The translations under genes were made by a program, and so were the position numbers. Positions 26,501 to 39,807 of a stretch of 64,000 bases of DNA are shown here, in pieces. The notes under the pieces were generated by a model that was not told where the DNA came from, searched no databases, and saw nothing but the letters and a program-made list of their open reading frames with translations. Source of the DNA: Chrysoperla carnea. Its lineage: Eukaryota > Arthropoda > Insecta > Neuroptera > Chrysopidae. The stretch covers positions 46,013,172-46,077,171 of the forward strand of contig NC_058339.1 of NCBI RefSeq assembly GCF_905475395.1, given 5' to 3'. Each line of letters starts with the position of its first letter. Position 1 is the first letter of the stretch.

Positions 26501-27422
26501 GTATACTTTCAAGTATTTCATACATACATAGTATAATTAGTGAATAAAAGTGCCTCGCCTATCTTGCCACAAAAAAACACATATTCTGTTTTATACATTT
26601 AGGCCAAACCAAAATTGATGACGACAAACGTGTTTAGCGGAGAAGAACGCTAAACATCAAAATATCGATCTCTTACAGCCAACTAACTCGAACACTGACA
26701 AAATAAATCACTCACTGATGCTTTTTTCCGCAAAACATAGCCAATATGTCGATGACACTTTATTTAAACAAAAAAAGGCTGTAGCTTATCTTGTCTGATA
26801 CAGCTTCAGGTATACGACAAACTTTAAAAGTCTCACGATGACGCCAATGATACGCATCGAACGTAGCTAATATTTGCAGACTTATGATACGAGCAACCTC
26901 GCAATTTTTGTTTTTTTGTTCATTACTCTCAGTAATTGGTCTATAATTTGGAGGATTGTTAAATAAAGTATTGTATAGACATTAATTTTATTTAGTTTGA
27001 TTTTAAATTGTGAAGAATTTAAATGGAATGTTTTACGTTTTGCTAAAAAACCTCCTCCGTATTATGAACAATTGATTTCATCGTCTTATAATGTACAGCC
27101 ATATTGTCCCAGCGACAAAATTGTTGCATCAACACTTCGAAAATTAGCATTACAAATAATATCAAATTCACTTACCACTGAGAAAGCAGATATTGAAAGT
27201 AGTAGTTATTCAACTACAAATCAAGCTACTGTTTCAATTACAAATCCAGGTATCTTTTATTATCTTGAATAAGCGTATATATATAATAAAAAAAAAACAA
27301 TTTATTAAATATTTGTATTAATTATAGAAGAACTATCATTGAAACAAAATCGTAGATCATCTTTATTATCACAAACGGCGGTGTACTCCTCCACTTTTGG
27401 ACTTGATTATTTTAAATTGTAA
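11536..27422 (+). CDS. CFAP65: Cilia- and flagella-associated protein 65 (CFAP65/CCDC108) orthologue, 17 exons
   Basis: Exons: 11536-11646, 13086-13302, 13971-14236, 15178-15472, 16111-16305, 17043-17211, 17619-17903, 18308 to about 18583, 18726-19070, 20120-20196, 20970-21237, 22255-22479, 22702-23147, 23740-23992, 24229-24512, 26996-27249, 27328-27422. Introns are GT-AG and phases agree except between exons 8 and 9, where a one-base mismatch remains. About 1,350-1,380 residues, shorter than the roughly 1,900 of vertebrate CFAP65. Family features seen: repeated ASH/MSP-like beta-sandwich blocks, GHSFAPNHGIWIPQ, YKTIVLRKMGILPVLFQF, SSLDFGKLFL, SLWNLLAIERLN and LVWLYNNSTEIAKYSL. CFAP65 is a structural protein of motile cilia and the sperm flagellum, so in an insect testis expression is expected (inference). 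The 77-base tenth exon lies alone between introns of 1 to 0.8 kb. The start is the first Met of an exon with a good donor; an earlier exon cannot be excluded. Confidence 0.78.
21400..21830. repeat. Foldback repeat in CFAP65 intron 11
   Basis: GGACAGTACCCTTTTTAATA near 21400 pairs with AAAAAGGGTGCTGTCC near 21800. AAGGAAGCC/GGCTTCCTT and ATAACATTAATAATTATTAA also occur as inverted pairs further in. The same family recurs at 32860-33290. Confidence 0.7.
24760..26540. mobile_element. Large element with about 0.4-kb inverted arms in CFAP65 intron 15
   Basis: Left arm (about 24760-25150): CCCAAGTTTGTAACGCTTAA, ACGAACAAAATTTTGGTATA, CTCAAAAACGAAAAGAGATA, GTAAACCGTTAGAGAC. Right arm (about 26140-26535): the same words as complements in reverse order. 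Inner parts around 25225 and 26015 also pair (AACGATTGCG against GCAATCGC). Arm identity is imperfect. No transposase frame is visible. Further copies lie at 31940-32585 and 63215-63985, so this is a multi-copy family. Confidence 0.75.
27362..27367 (-). promoter_or_regulatory. Likely poly(A) signal of METTL1
   Basis: AATAAA on the minus strand, 56 bases past the METTL1 stop and inside the last coding exon of CFAP65. If used, the METTL1 3-prime UTR is antisense to CFAP65 coding sequence. Confidence 0.5.
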
Positions 27423-29470
<2,048 letters not shown>

Positions 29471-29627
29471 TTTTCTCAATTTTTCCTAAAAACAATTGTT
29501 TTTATTATAATTGAGGTTAACCAATTTACATGTGAGCCTTCATGAAAACATTTGACTGTTTCTAACCTCAATAAATAAATAACGTAAAATAACAAAAAAT
29601 TAATTTTTCATTTTAGAACTTTTTAAC

Positions 29628-29800
29628 CGACTTCAAACAAAAAAGGAGGAGGTTATCAATTCGACAGTATTTTTTTTTTTTTTTTATGTTACCTCAGAAC
29701 TTTCGACTCGGCAAAGCGATTTTGATGATTTGATGACTTAATCTGTTTGAAAGCTGGTGCTTCCCGTGTGGTCCCATTTCATTTTGGTCTAGTTCTGACA
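29628..29800. repeat. Dispersed insect repeat fragment
   Basis: It starts ACCGACTTCAAACAAAAAAG, followed by GGAGGAGGTTATCAATTCGA, a T-run, and GCGATTTTGATGATTTGATG. I know this arrangement as a common dispersed repeat of insect genomes, probably a retroelement tail (from memory, not searched). ACCGATTTCGATAATTC just after the first hairpin (30238) resembles the same family, so the hairpin may have inserted into it. Confidence 0.45.
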
Positions 29801-29840
29801 ACGGCATTCATGGGAAAACAATAAAAGTCTTAAATTTGTA

Positions 29841-30197
29841 TTAGGGAGGATCCCTCACCAGTAATAGAAAAAAATAAATTAGTAGAAAATGATCCAAATT
29901 TTTAGTATATTGTAGTTAACGATATATATAATTAAATCAAAAAAAATTTGGGTATCTTATCGATCAATTAAGAGAGTAATTAATTAATTAAAAATACATT
30001 AAATAACATTCATCCTCATATCATGCTATGTTATTTAGTGTAATTTTAATTAATTAATTACTCTCTTAATTAATCGATAAGATACCCAAATTTTCTTTTG
30101 ATTTAATAATATGTATCGTTAACTACAACATACTAAAAATTTGGATCATTTTCTACTAATTTATTTTTTTCTATTACTGGTGAGGGATCCTCCTTAA
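29841..30197. mobile_element. Near-perfect hairpin element, 168-bp arms, 20-bp loop
   Basis: The left arm is 29841-30008, the loop 30009-30028 and the right arm 30029-30197. The ends are TTAGGGAGGATCCCTCACCA and its near-complement ending GGATCCTCCTTAA. The arms are over 90 percent identical by eye, with only scattered substitutions. It has no coding capacity. If transcribed it would fold into a long double-stranded RNA. Confidence 0.85.
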
Positions 30198-30301
30198 GTA
30201 TGCACGACAAGAGGACGAATAACTCAATATCACGCCAACCGATTTCGATAATTCTTTTTTAATGACAAATTAGTTAGTGTACTTCAGATTCACTAAAAAT
30301 C

Positions 30302-30639
30302 ACAAAATAAAAAAAAACTTTTAACAAAAAGAAAACCGACTTCAAAAGAAAAACTTTTCTAAAACAAATTAATTTGCACTAAAAAGTAAAAAAATAACGA
30401 TAATATAATGTAGTTAAAATTATTGTTATTTTTGGAGTCGGTGTCAACCAAGGAAACAACTCTGACAGAACATTTTGCTACCTTAGCTTGGCTGACACCG
30501 ACTCCAAAAATAACAATAATTTTAACTACATTATATTGTCGTTATTTTTTTACTTTTTAGTGCATATTAATTTGTTTTAGAAAAGTTTTTCTTTTGATGT
30601 CGATTTTCTTTTTGTTAAAAGTTTTTTTTATTATTTTGA
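30302..30639. mobile_element. Second hairpin element, about 150-bp arms
   Basis: The left arm is about 30302-30451 and the right arm about 30483-30639. Words pair throughout: GAAAACCGACTTC with GATGTCGATTTTC, TTTTTGGAGTCGGTGTCA with TGACACCGACTCCAAAAA, and GATAATATAATGTAGTTAAA with its complement. The loop is about 30 bases. It lies only about 105 bases from the previous hairpin but has a different sequence. Confidence 0.8.
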
Positions 30640-31939
30640 GATAATATTGGGAGATATGAAACTTATCGTTGGAAAACTATATTACAAGACTAAACACCTG
30701 GAAAAACTGTATGAATCAAAATATATTTATTTCAAAACAAAACATTTAGAAAATTTGAAAAATATTCGGACCAGTGTTGGATTAGAAACCAAGCCAGTAA
30801 AAAATAAAAACAAAAAAAAGCAATAAATATATTCAAACAAAAAGTTAAAATTTATTATACAAATACAAATGTTTAAACAAATTCTAAGGAATAACTTCAA
30901 CAAATCTAACAAATTTTAATTCGAATATGGTTAATTAAAGCAACAAATATTAATTGTAGTTATTAATTAATTTGAATTTTAGGAAATATGTTACTATTTT
31001 AGTATAATTTAAATTGTATTCAAATATTTCTTAAAACAGCCTAAATTTTTTTTTTGTTCTTTATTAAATATGGCACATAAATAGATTAATTTTACCAATA
31101 ATTTTTTTTTTTTTTTTAATGTAATTTTCTTTAACTCTATATTGTTGTATATCAATCAGTATATATTTATTATTGCTTTTTCAAAAAGGCAGTAACTACA
31201 CAATTAATGCAAATGTCACTTTTTAATTTCATCATTATATCTCTTAATTCTCCAATATATAGTATAGTAAACGAACCTTTTTGCTTCGATGTTTGCTGGG
31301 TATATTGACTTGCGATTTTTTGCATTGACTTCAGAAAATTATCCTAAAAAAGGCTATGATTTAAAGTGGAACTTTTTAGTTTTAACTCCCGCGCCGTTGG
31401 AGTAAAGGGGGTTTATATCGTAAAGTAAATCAGATAACTTTTAAAAGCTGTTATGCTAAAGTTCCCCGAAATTTAAGATATTTTTATTAATAAACTTCTT
31501 TTATGCACCTCCCCCTCCCTTTCGGGGATCTGAAAGAATATCAAAATGAAATAGACCATTTTTTTGCTAACTCCCTTACGTGCCTTAAAAAGAGTGAAAT
31601 TTTCAAAAAAAAGGTATTTTTTATTTCGGTAATCTACTTATGTAAGCTAAGAGAGGAGAGAGGGGGAAATTGAATCAATCATAAATTCGAGATCAGCGAC
31701 TGACATGCCTTAAAAAAGTTTAATTTTCAGAAAAATAGTATTTCCGGAGACTACTTATGTGAGCTTAAAGAGGGGAGATAAAATTTAAACATTTTGACTG
31801 AAAATACGAGATCAGCGACCCCAAAAACCCCCTTATACGTCATTAAAATTCATTTGAATTCACCTTGCCTTTGAATGTCATAATAAAATGTTTTTATATC
31901 TGAATCATAGCAGTCGTTAAAATTAATTTAAACAAAACA

Positions 31940-32585
31940 AGTGAAAACAAACAATTGACTGAGTTAATTGTTGAAATACCATGTATAGGCAGTGTTGATA
32001 ACTCACATTTCACATACATACATATCTGACATATTTAACTGATATTCTCATATAATGCGCAAGTGTTGATGCGCAATCGTTTGTTTTTTTGACGTCACGT
32101 AAATAACAAAAGATATTCACTTTGATATTCCTATATTAATACATACTATAAAATTTGCACCTAATTAACGCCCTCGTGGGTAAACAGTGATGTTTACAAA
32201 AAATGTTTCAAACAAAAGTTTTTTATTTTTTTATAAGCAACATTTTTTACATTTAAACTTTTGTTCTATCTCTAACGGTTTACAAGATGGTTCCTACGGA
32301 CCCAAGATCCAATTGACCTATGATGCTCATTTACGAACTTGACCTGACTTTTACGTCCTGAGTACGCTGTAAAAATTTCAGATCGATAGCTTTTTTCGTT
32401 TTTGAGTTATCGTGACCACAGACGGACGGACGGACAACCGGAAATGAATTAATTAGGTGATTCTATGAACACCTATACCAAAATTTTGTTCGTAGCATCA
32501 ATATTTTTAAGCGTTACAAACTTGGGACGAAACTTAATATACTATGTATATTTCATATATACATGGCATAAAAAGGCACATATTT
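31940..32585. repeat. Single-arm copy of the CFAP65 intron 15 foldback family
   Basis: It shares with 25965-26540 the words AATTGACTGAGTTAATTGTT, GAAATACCATGTAT, GTAAACAGTGATGTTTAC (with small differences), CTAACGGTTTACAAGAT, CGTTTTTGAGTTATCGTG and ACACCTATACCAAAA in the same order. Only the right-arm orientation is clear. Confidence 0.75.
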
Positions 32586-32859
32586 ATTTGGACATAAACA
32601 GCATAAAAACGGATATTTACTTGAGGACTGTATAAGAAAAATAAAATTTTTTAAGGTTTAAAAGACCTTAATAGTATACCCTCAGGAAAGGAAATGGGAA
32701 AATAACTTAAAAGAGTTTTAACTGTTCTTTAGCAATCGATTTTAATGCTGTTTTTACAACTCATTATTTATTATATATTAATAAAATATAAACAATTTAG
32801 GGGACATACAAATACCCTATTTTATTATACATAATATATTTGTAATGAAAACTATTAAT

Positions 32860-33290
32860 TTCGATAAATGACGTCATATTTACGCTATCGGTCATGAAAA
32901 AACGCAGGAATTTGTCGGACACTATAGCCATTTGATAACATTAATAATTATTTAACAATTCAGCAAAAATGAACTACGAAAGGCAAAAATACTTTAGAAG
33001 TACAGCATGTTCGAGATCGTGAACAAGCTCATCGGTGCAGTATTTTTGTCGAATAACATGTTTTATTTTTTGATAATTATTAATATTATCAAGTGACCAT
33101 AGTGTCCGACAAATTCTTTGCTGCGTTTTTTAGGAGCGATAGCTTAAATATGAAGTCATCGTGCTCATTTGAGAACGCAGCGCTTTCGAAAAAAGTCGTA
33201 GAGAGAAGTTTGATAGACTCGCCAAAAGGAAGCTACTCACAAAATTTCAAGAACGTATTAATCATTTTACAAAGCACCCTTTCTGTCCTA
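32860..33290. repeat. Second copy of the CFAP65 intron 11 foldback family
   Basis: It shares TTGATAACATTAATAATTAT, ACAAGCTCAT, GCAGTATTTTTG and GACTCGCCAAAAGGAAGC with 21400-21830. CGCAGGAATTTGTCGGACAC and GTGTCCGACAAATTCTTTGC form its inverted arms. A 112-codon open frame across it follows the repeat and is not a gene. Confidence 0.65.
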
Positions 33291-34134
33291 TGTTCTATTA
33301 TAAGAGGGAAAAGCAAAAGTACAATTTTTTTTTTGTACAAAAGTACAAAGTTGACAAGCGAATTACATTCCATAGTTCCAGTATATTTTTACCTTCCCAT
33401 AAAAAATTTTAAAGGATGTTCTCAAAATTAAATACTACATATTTTACAGTGGGTAGTATTTCTTTTAAAATAAGATTAATTTCCGACCAGAGATACATGA
33501 GCGTTAAAAAACTGCTGTAAATAACGTTATAACGTGAGTTTTAGAAATTTATTGTTAACAGTATTGAAGTGCTTTTAGCACCCACATAAAGTCTCCTTTA
33601 AGTTGTATCGTTTAAATTGATCTACAAAACGTTCGTCATTGTATATAAATTCAATTTAACAATCAAGTTTGAAACAATGTATTTCTAAAAATTCACATTA
33701 CTTTTAACGAACGTTCAATTAAATCCTGTGCTCCGGGCTAAATCAACTACTGTATTTGTTATAAACTAATAAAATCAATAATAATAATATTACGTAATCA
33801 CCTTTGTAATTAATTTCAATGTGCATTTATTTGTTCTTATTTTTGTTACTCATTAAAACGGATTTTTAAAATCATGCCTACAAAACTGGGCATTGCAGTA
33901 AATGAGCTCTGGCGAATTTTAAAAGATAAAAAAATCCATTTTAAAAATTAAAATTTTTTTATTTTAATATTAAATTCAAGTAATAGTTAACGAATGCTTT
34001 CAATATGAAGCTTTTCGGAAAATAACTACAATTTATAATATATTGTACTATACTTTGAATAATCTTTTTTTTTACCATAAAATTAATTATCTTGACATAG
34101 ATTTAAAAAAAAATTGTATTAATAGTAATTAAAA

Positions 34135-37100
34135 TTAATCATTAAGGTCTAATATTTCAGACACAAATTGACTGATATTCGTACTTTTATTAGCATGTTC
34201 TTTACAGAAAGGATGAGCAAGTAATTGATCGTAATTTGGTCTGTCGGCATAGTTCTTTTGTAAACATTGTTCTATAAAATTTTCAAACTCTGGTGAAAAT
34301 TTTCCATTAGGTAATCTAGGTGGGTCATCTTTCACCACTTGCTTCAGCTGTTCAAATGGTGTGCCCCATGTCGTGTATGGAAATCGTCCTGTTGCTAATT
34401 CTAACATCGATATTCCTAATGACCAAACATCCGATCTAATATCATATTGTGATGGATTACCAGTAGGATCGATTCTCTCTGGCTGAAAATTCAAAAACCA
34501 AACATAAATTGTGAAAATTACTAAGAGAAAAAATTTATACTATGTATTACAAATATAATTAACTGAAATCTTACAGTCTTGTTCAAAACTTTAAAATAGT
34601 GGATATGGTGATATTAAGGGGGCAGTTCAAGTGTATTGTTATTTAAAACCGACAACAAAAATTTTATGTAATTTTACTGCATGTTATTCAAGATTTTTAT
34701 AATTTCAAAGGTACTGAAACAAAGACAAAGGTTGTTTGTCAAAGACCTTGTTTTTTTACGGGGTATTTTAAAAGGGAGCCATTGTCAACACAATACGTAA
34801 CAAAAATTGTAGGAAATTTACAAATTTAGAAAGGCTTCAGAGTTGCAAATTGTCTGCAATTTGTTAACTGGAGGCGACACAGGGTAGAATATTAAAGCAA
34901 AGGGCTTAAAGAAATAGCTGGAATGTCGAAATAAGGGTATTTGTAAAGATGATTATAAAAGGAAGCATTGTTTCAATCTAGGTAGTGGGATAATACTTTT
35001 ATTTCATAAAATTTTCAGGGTAAGAATTTGTGGATGAAGTTGCTAATATCAGTTTGTCTTTAACATAAAATGGCAACTTCTTTGGTTACTCTTACACTAT
35101 ATTGAATAAATACAAAAATCTTTAAGCGTTTGATAAAAGTTAATAATAAATACAAAAAAATTTGTTTAAACACTTACAGCCATATAAGGTTTACATCCAG
35201 CATCAATAGTTTTTGCAACAGAATCCACTAAATACCCAGATATACCAAAATCACACATTTTCACCTGACCTTCTCTATTGATTAATATATTGGAGGGTTT
35301 AACATCACGATGTATAACTTTCAGACGTGTATGCAGATAATGTAAAGCGCTAACAATAGCTAACGATATTTTTCCTAAAATATCTTCTGGTATTGATTTA
35401 TTATGTTTATATACTTTTGCGTAAAACTTATCTAGGCTAGTATCCATCACCTGAAAAACCAAAAATTAATAATATATAGTTCCGGTATATTTTTGTATGT
35501 ACATTTTTACAGAATCAAAATTTATTGCAGAAATAATTTATGTTGATCTTGGCGCAAAGATGAAATAAAAATTATTTTTAATTATTTTCTACTTTGTGGA
35601 ATTAAAACGCATTCCATTCTTGATTTGCAGTTACATTCCCTTAGAACAGAATATTTTTAAAGACTTTCTGGAAGAATTAAAACGTAGTCCATTCTTGATG
35701 TGCAATTCTTACATTCCCTTGGAACAGCATATTTTTAAAGAGTAAAGAATGGATCTATATGTATATCGGTATACATAAATCCATATTTTTCAAGCAAATT
35801 TGATAAAAATGTTATTATCTATCTCGGATTAATTTTAACAAACCTTTAAAATTAGTATTCGTTGTGTGCGTAGTCATGGTAGGGATAATAAAATCGATGC
35901 CAGCGCTTCCAGTGAAAAATTTTGGTGATAAAGGAGGCTGTTATGACTAATTTGCAATTCTTTACATGTTAATGTTATAGAAACTGTCAAATTAAAATGA
36001 TTGAAAAACACTAATTAATTAAACTTAATGCATTAAAAATTGTGAAAATAAGAAATCAAATTGTACAAATATTATTTTTCAAATGTAAATTATCATAATT
36101 ATTTATTTAAATTTGTGAGACAATAATATTAAATTTTCAATGTAAGTTTTCAATGCAATCCATACAATTATATATGCATCCATACAATTCTATAATTAAA
36201 GTAGTGTATCGTTGTCATGGAAACGAAACTCACGCACGGAGCGAATAATGTTACAGCAAGAGCGACAATTTATCAATTATCCAGAATAAGGGAAATATTA
36301 AATACGAATTAAGTAAGCCGTTTTCTGGTAGCCCCTAATAAGTATATCTAAAGTCTCTATGGATATTAATCTCAAAAATCTGTCATGTTACTAAGATATC
36401 TTTTTAAGTTCTTATTTATATATGCTTACATATATGACCTTTAAGATCAGACAAGTTTAGTGCGTATAATTCTTTACAAAGCTTGCAACAGTTTCGATTC
36501 TTTGAACGTAACCTTGGTAGTCAGTTCAAGGTTATTCGAAATTCAACCACAGAATAGACCTTTTTCACATTTTTTTTTCTTTTTTTTAATGAAAGTAAAT
36601 GTCTTGATAAATGGGCTAATTTTTTCCCCCGATTTTTTTGGAGCCATATGACCGAGAAAACAGACAATGAAAATCATTAAAATTCAAATTGGCGAAAACG
36701 ATTCGGAAACACACGATGTTACACGAAGGTAGGTTTGACGTCATTTAAACTTGATAATAATGATATATTAATACGCTTGATAAGAATGATATATTAATAT
36801 CACAGATCACGTGTGCGGTGTAGCCAAAAAAAATCGTTTTAAATTATTTCAAATATTGTGAATTTTTTACAATTTATTTCATCGTGTTTTTATTCTTCAA
36901 AATGCGTAATTTTCGAGTTACAGGCTCTACTCGACCTATATTTTCATAAAAAATTATCAAAAAGCATTTCTGTTTTTCATGAAAAAGATCTATTATAAAT
37001 TAAAACTATTTTTTGCATCGAATTTTATTTTTTATTTCTGATTCTGAAGCCAATGCGTAATGTTTATATATTAGCAATTTAATATGAACTACTACGGAGA

Positions 37101-38087
37101 AAACACGTTAGATCATCTGCTATATCGATGGGTAGAAGAGGTTAAAATACACATCAAGAAAATAATGGGTTTTTCTAACAATTACGAGTGCAATAAGCCT
37201 TATGTCTTCTGAGTGAGAATGAATACTTCCAGATATACTCATATTTATCTCTCTTATAGAACTAATTATATTTATTAGTGTGGCTCTATTTGTGCACAAG
37301 CGAGTTTCTAGCGTCGTCGCCTCAACTATAGCTTAATTTACTTAATGGAGCAAGGGCATTATTTACGGTCGTAGGTACTTCGACATTAACCCAACCCAGC
37401 ACACACCGGACACATTATTAACTACCAATAGGTTTGTCGTTGCTTTTATAAAAATATATATTTTCATTGACAAAAAATAATTTTAGACTTTTAATATTTT
37501 ATTATAATATGTTTGCACGTAATTTTACAAAAATATTCTGCATAAGATACGATGAAATTAATTTCAAAATTAGCAAAAAAGACAACATACAAATTCCAAT
37601 GGATCAACTAAAAAGAAACATACTGTATACTGTACATTACCTCCATACAAATCCACACATCACCCTCACGAAATAATGCCCCATAAAACTGTACTGTATA
37701 TAAGCAGTCACTACTTCTCATAGAAATATCTAAGTCCATTAAAAGTCGTTTTTGTTCTTGAGTGTTTACTGTTGCTGCAATACGTTTAACAGCCATTATT
37801 GTGTTACTTGGTTTATGTCGCATTTTTTCAACAATGCCATAGGCACCTCTACCCAAGTCGCATATTTTTTCGAGATCATCGGCTTCCACAACAAATGTCT
37901 TGTCATCTATTGTAATTGTTGTTCGTTTATCTAAATTTCTTGGAGGGGTTCTAAAATATTTTAGTTGCATATTAGTTGAAGTGTTTTAATTTATTGTAAA
38001 TAGATTAAGAAATTCTTACATTGTAGTTGTTGAAGAGTCATCTGAAACTTGTAATTTTAAGTTTGGACGTTTTTTCCTAGCAGACAT
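34135..38087 (-). CDS. Dual-specificity MAP kinase kinase, MKK3/MKK6 type (p38 activator), 4 exons
   Basis: Exons: 38087-38020, 37950-37641, 35450-35178, 34482-34135; 999 coding bases, 332 residues (human MKK6 has 334), all GT-AG and in phase. It phosphorylates the activation loop Thr and Tyr of p38 MAP kinases in stress and immune signalling; Drosophila licorne is the same type. Seen: an N-terminal MAPK-docking motif KKRPNLKLQV (5-14); ITPPRNLD; glycine loop LGRGAYGIV (55-63); catalytic Lys78 in MAVKR; VIHRDVKPSN with Asp175; DFG Asp193; activation loop SVAKT with phospho-acceptors Ser203 and Thr207; YMAPERI; and WSLGISMLELATGRFPY. All key catalytic residues are present. The MKK3/6 assignment rests on near-identity over VEKMRHKPS, KRLLMDLDISMR and FYGALFREGDVWICME. 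Intron 2 is 2.2 kb. Confidence 0.97.
35600..35745. repeat. Tandem duplication of about 75 bp
   Basis: GGAATTAAAACGCATTCCAT (from 35597) and the related AGAATTAAAACGTAGTCCAT (from 35672) are each followed by TCTTGATNTGCA, TTACATTCCCTT, GAACAG and ATATTTTTAAAGA. It lies in intron 2 of the kinase gene. Confidence 0.65.
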
Positions 38088-39807
38088 TCTGAATTCTGAT
38101 CTTCTACACAGAAATCAAATGTTTACTTTTGTAAACAGTATTAAAAATCCTAAATTATTTTACATAACCTTATGTTGAAAGTGAAATTCCCTATACATAT
38201 ATATATATATAAGTTTTGCGCGAATTTTAAAAACCTTATAAGCACTACTATATCTCAAATTTTTAATTATAGTATTTATCTCTATCAGCTACTTTTTTAA
38301 CTTTTAAAAGCATTTAATCGAATATTTTTAATAAGAAAAAATTAAAATCACTTTTCATTTGGATTAAAACTAAATAGCATTTATTTACAAATATTAGCTT
38401 TTTTAACAAAATTAATTGATAATGTTTCTAAATTTTTTAAATATAAAATTTTTATTTTCGAGAACATTTGTTTTCATTACAAATTAACTGAGAGAATTGG
38501 ACATTTTTTATTCAAAGCTTGTAAAATCATATGAGTATTATAATAATATTAACAGTATTGCCTTAAAGCTACGGCCAGGCATGAAGGCGAACACCTAACA
38601 ACAATGAACATATGCTAGTGCCGAACAGTAAAGTGAATACAATCTATCAGAGACTATATCAGTAAAATATTCTCTGCAATCTATTCATTTTGCGATGTTA
38701 TACCCATTTGATACTTGCCTATTTTCATTTTTATTTTGTGCTCGCTTTTGTATCTGCGGATATAGCATTAGTTTAGAATGAGAAGATATTTAAACGTTGG
38801 ACGTGTCTAGTATTGATAAAACATACTTGGAGCCCAGGCTTAACGATCCATTCCAGTTGTAATGAATCGTACCTCGTGGAAAGATAGCACTGATGCCATA
38901 CCTCGTATATGGGGGGTCTCCATAAACTCATGTCTCTTAAAGAAAAAATGGATGAACATATATGGAGTATGAAGTGCCGGTACAAACACTTCGAATGTGT
39001 ATCCTCGTAAACTTCCCACAAGTGTTTCGTTACAAACTTCCCATCTTAATAATTTCAAAAATCAGATTATGGTAAAAAAAAAAGATTTAAAGTTTAAACG
39101 AAATATTTTTTGATTAGAAAAAGAAAAATAATTACATCAACCTATAACACCCTCTTATTCAAATTTTTTTTTTACTTAAACCCTTGTTTTACCAAAATCT
39201 GATTTCTTAATTTATTGAAATGGAAAGTTTACCATATAACTTGGATTAATGCATTTCACTCTGGAAATGAGTCTTAAATACGTTGTCTCAGTCAAGACAG
39301 GTGATGTCGGTCATATATAATTTCCACATGGCAATTATATATGACCGACATATGGACAATATGCCAAGTTTCAGGCGACGATTCGAGATATTTGTTATAT
39401 ATAAGCTTGATTAAATCATGTAATTTTTCCTGATTGTATGCTATACATAAACGCTTATGCGATAAACAATGTTTCTTCTTGCTTAAATCCTGGGCTATAT
39501 AATCTTTAATAATTCTTATACACCTAATTCTTATGTTAGCCGCATTAATATATACCTTTCTTGAGTTAGTACCTACCGTTTTATTTTTTATGTTCAATAT
39601 TTTATAAAACAATTTATTTTTATTATAAATAAATAGATATATTATTTTATTTATAAGTACTTTATTGATTAAAAGAGATTACTAAGGTAAATAAATAAAT
39701 AAAAAAACAGTCAAATAATTTTTATTAAAATTTTTGCTAATATATAAGAACAAACACAATGTCAATACTGATTAAAATAGTCAAAGAAAATGTAGCGATT
39801 TTATAAG
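38088..39807. other. Intergenic between KIDINS220 and the MAP kinase kinase
   Basis: No exon was recognised. It should contain the promoter of the kinase gene at its left end and the KIDINS220 3-prime UTR at its right end (minus-strand AATAAA at 39721-39726, 82 bases past the stop). A somewhat less AT-rich patch at 38770-39060 has overlapping minus-strand open frames of 72 and 82 codons with no family resemblance. A perfect 19-bp stem-loop lies at 39304-39351. Confidence 0.5.
39304..39351. other. Perfect 19-bp stem-loop
   Basis: ATGTCGGTCATATATAATT at 39304-39322 and its exact complement at 39333-39351 enclose a 10-base loop. Nothing in the flanks pairs clearly, so it is a free-standing short hairpin. 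Confidence 0.75.

Larger units (their letters stand above)
29471..34134. other. Repeat-rich intergenic region between METTL1 and the MAP kinase kinase
   Basis: No gene was recognised. It holds a dispersed repeat, two hairpin elements and two foldback-family copies, listed separately. The part at 30640-31930 is AT-rich with T-runs and a weak direct repeat: GAGATCAGCGAC occurs at about 31690 and 31810, and CTACTTATGT near both. A possible poly(A) signal of the kinase gene (minus strand, 33958-33963) is at its right end. Confidence 0.55.

Noticed and set aside
33093-33431. Plus-strand frame of 112 codons
   Set aside because: It lies in a copy of a foldback repeat; an aligned copy at 21.4 kb does not keep the frame.
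38773-39058. Overlapping minus-strand open frames of 72 and 82 codons
   Set aside because: There is no family similarity, no splice partners, and two frames are open at once, as expected of a less AT-rich noncoding patch.
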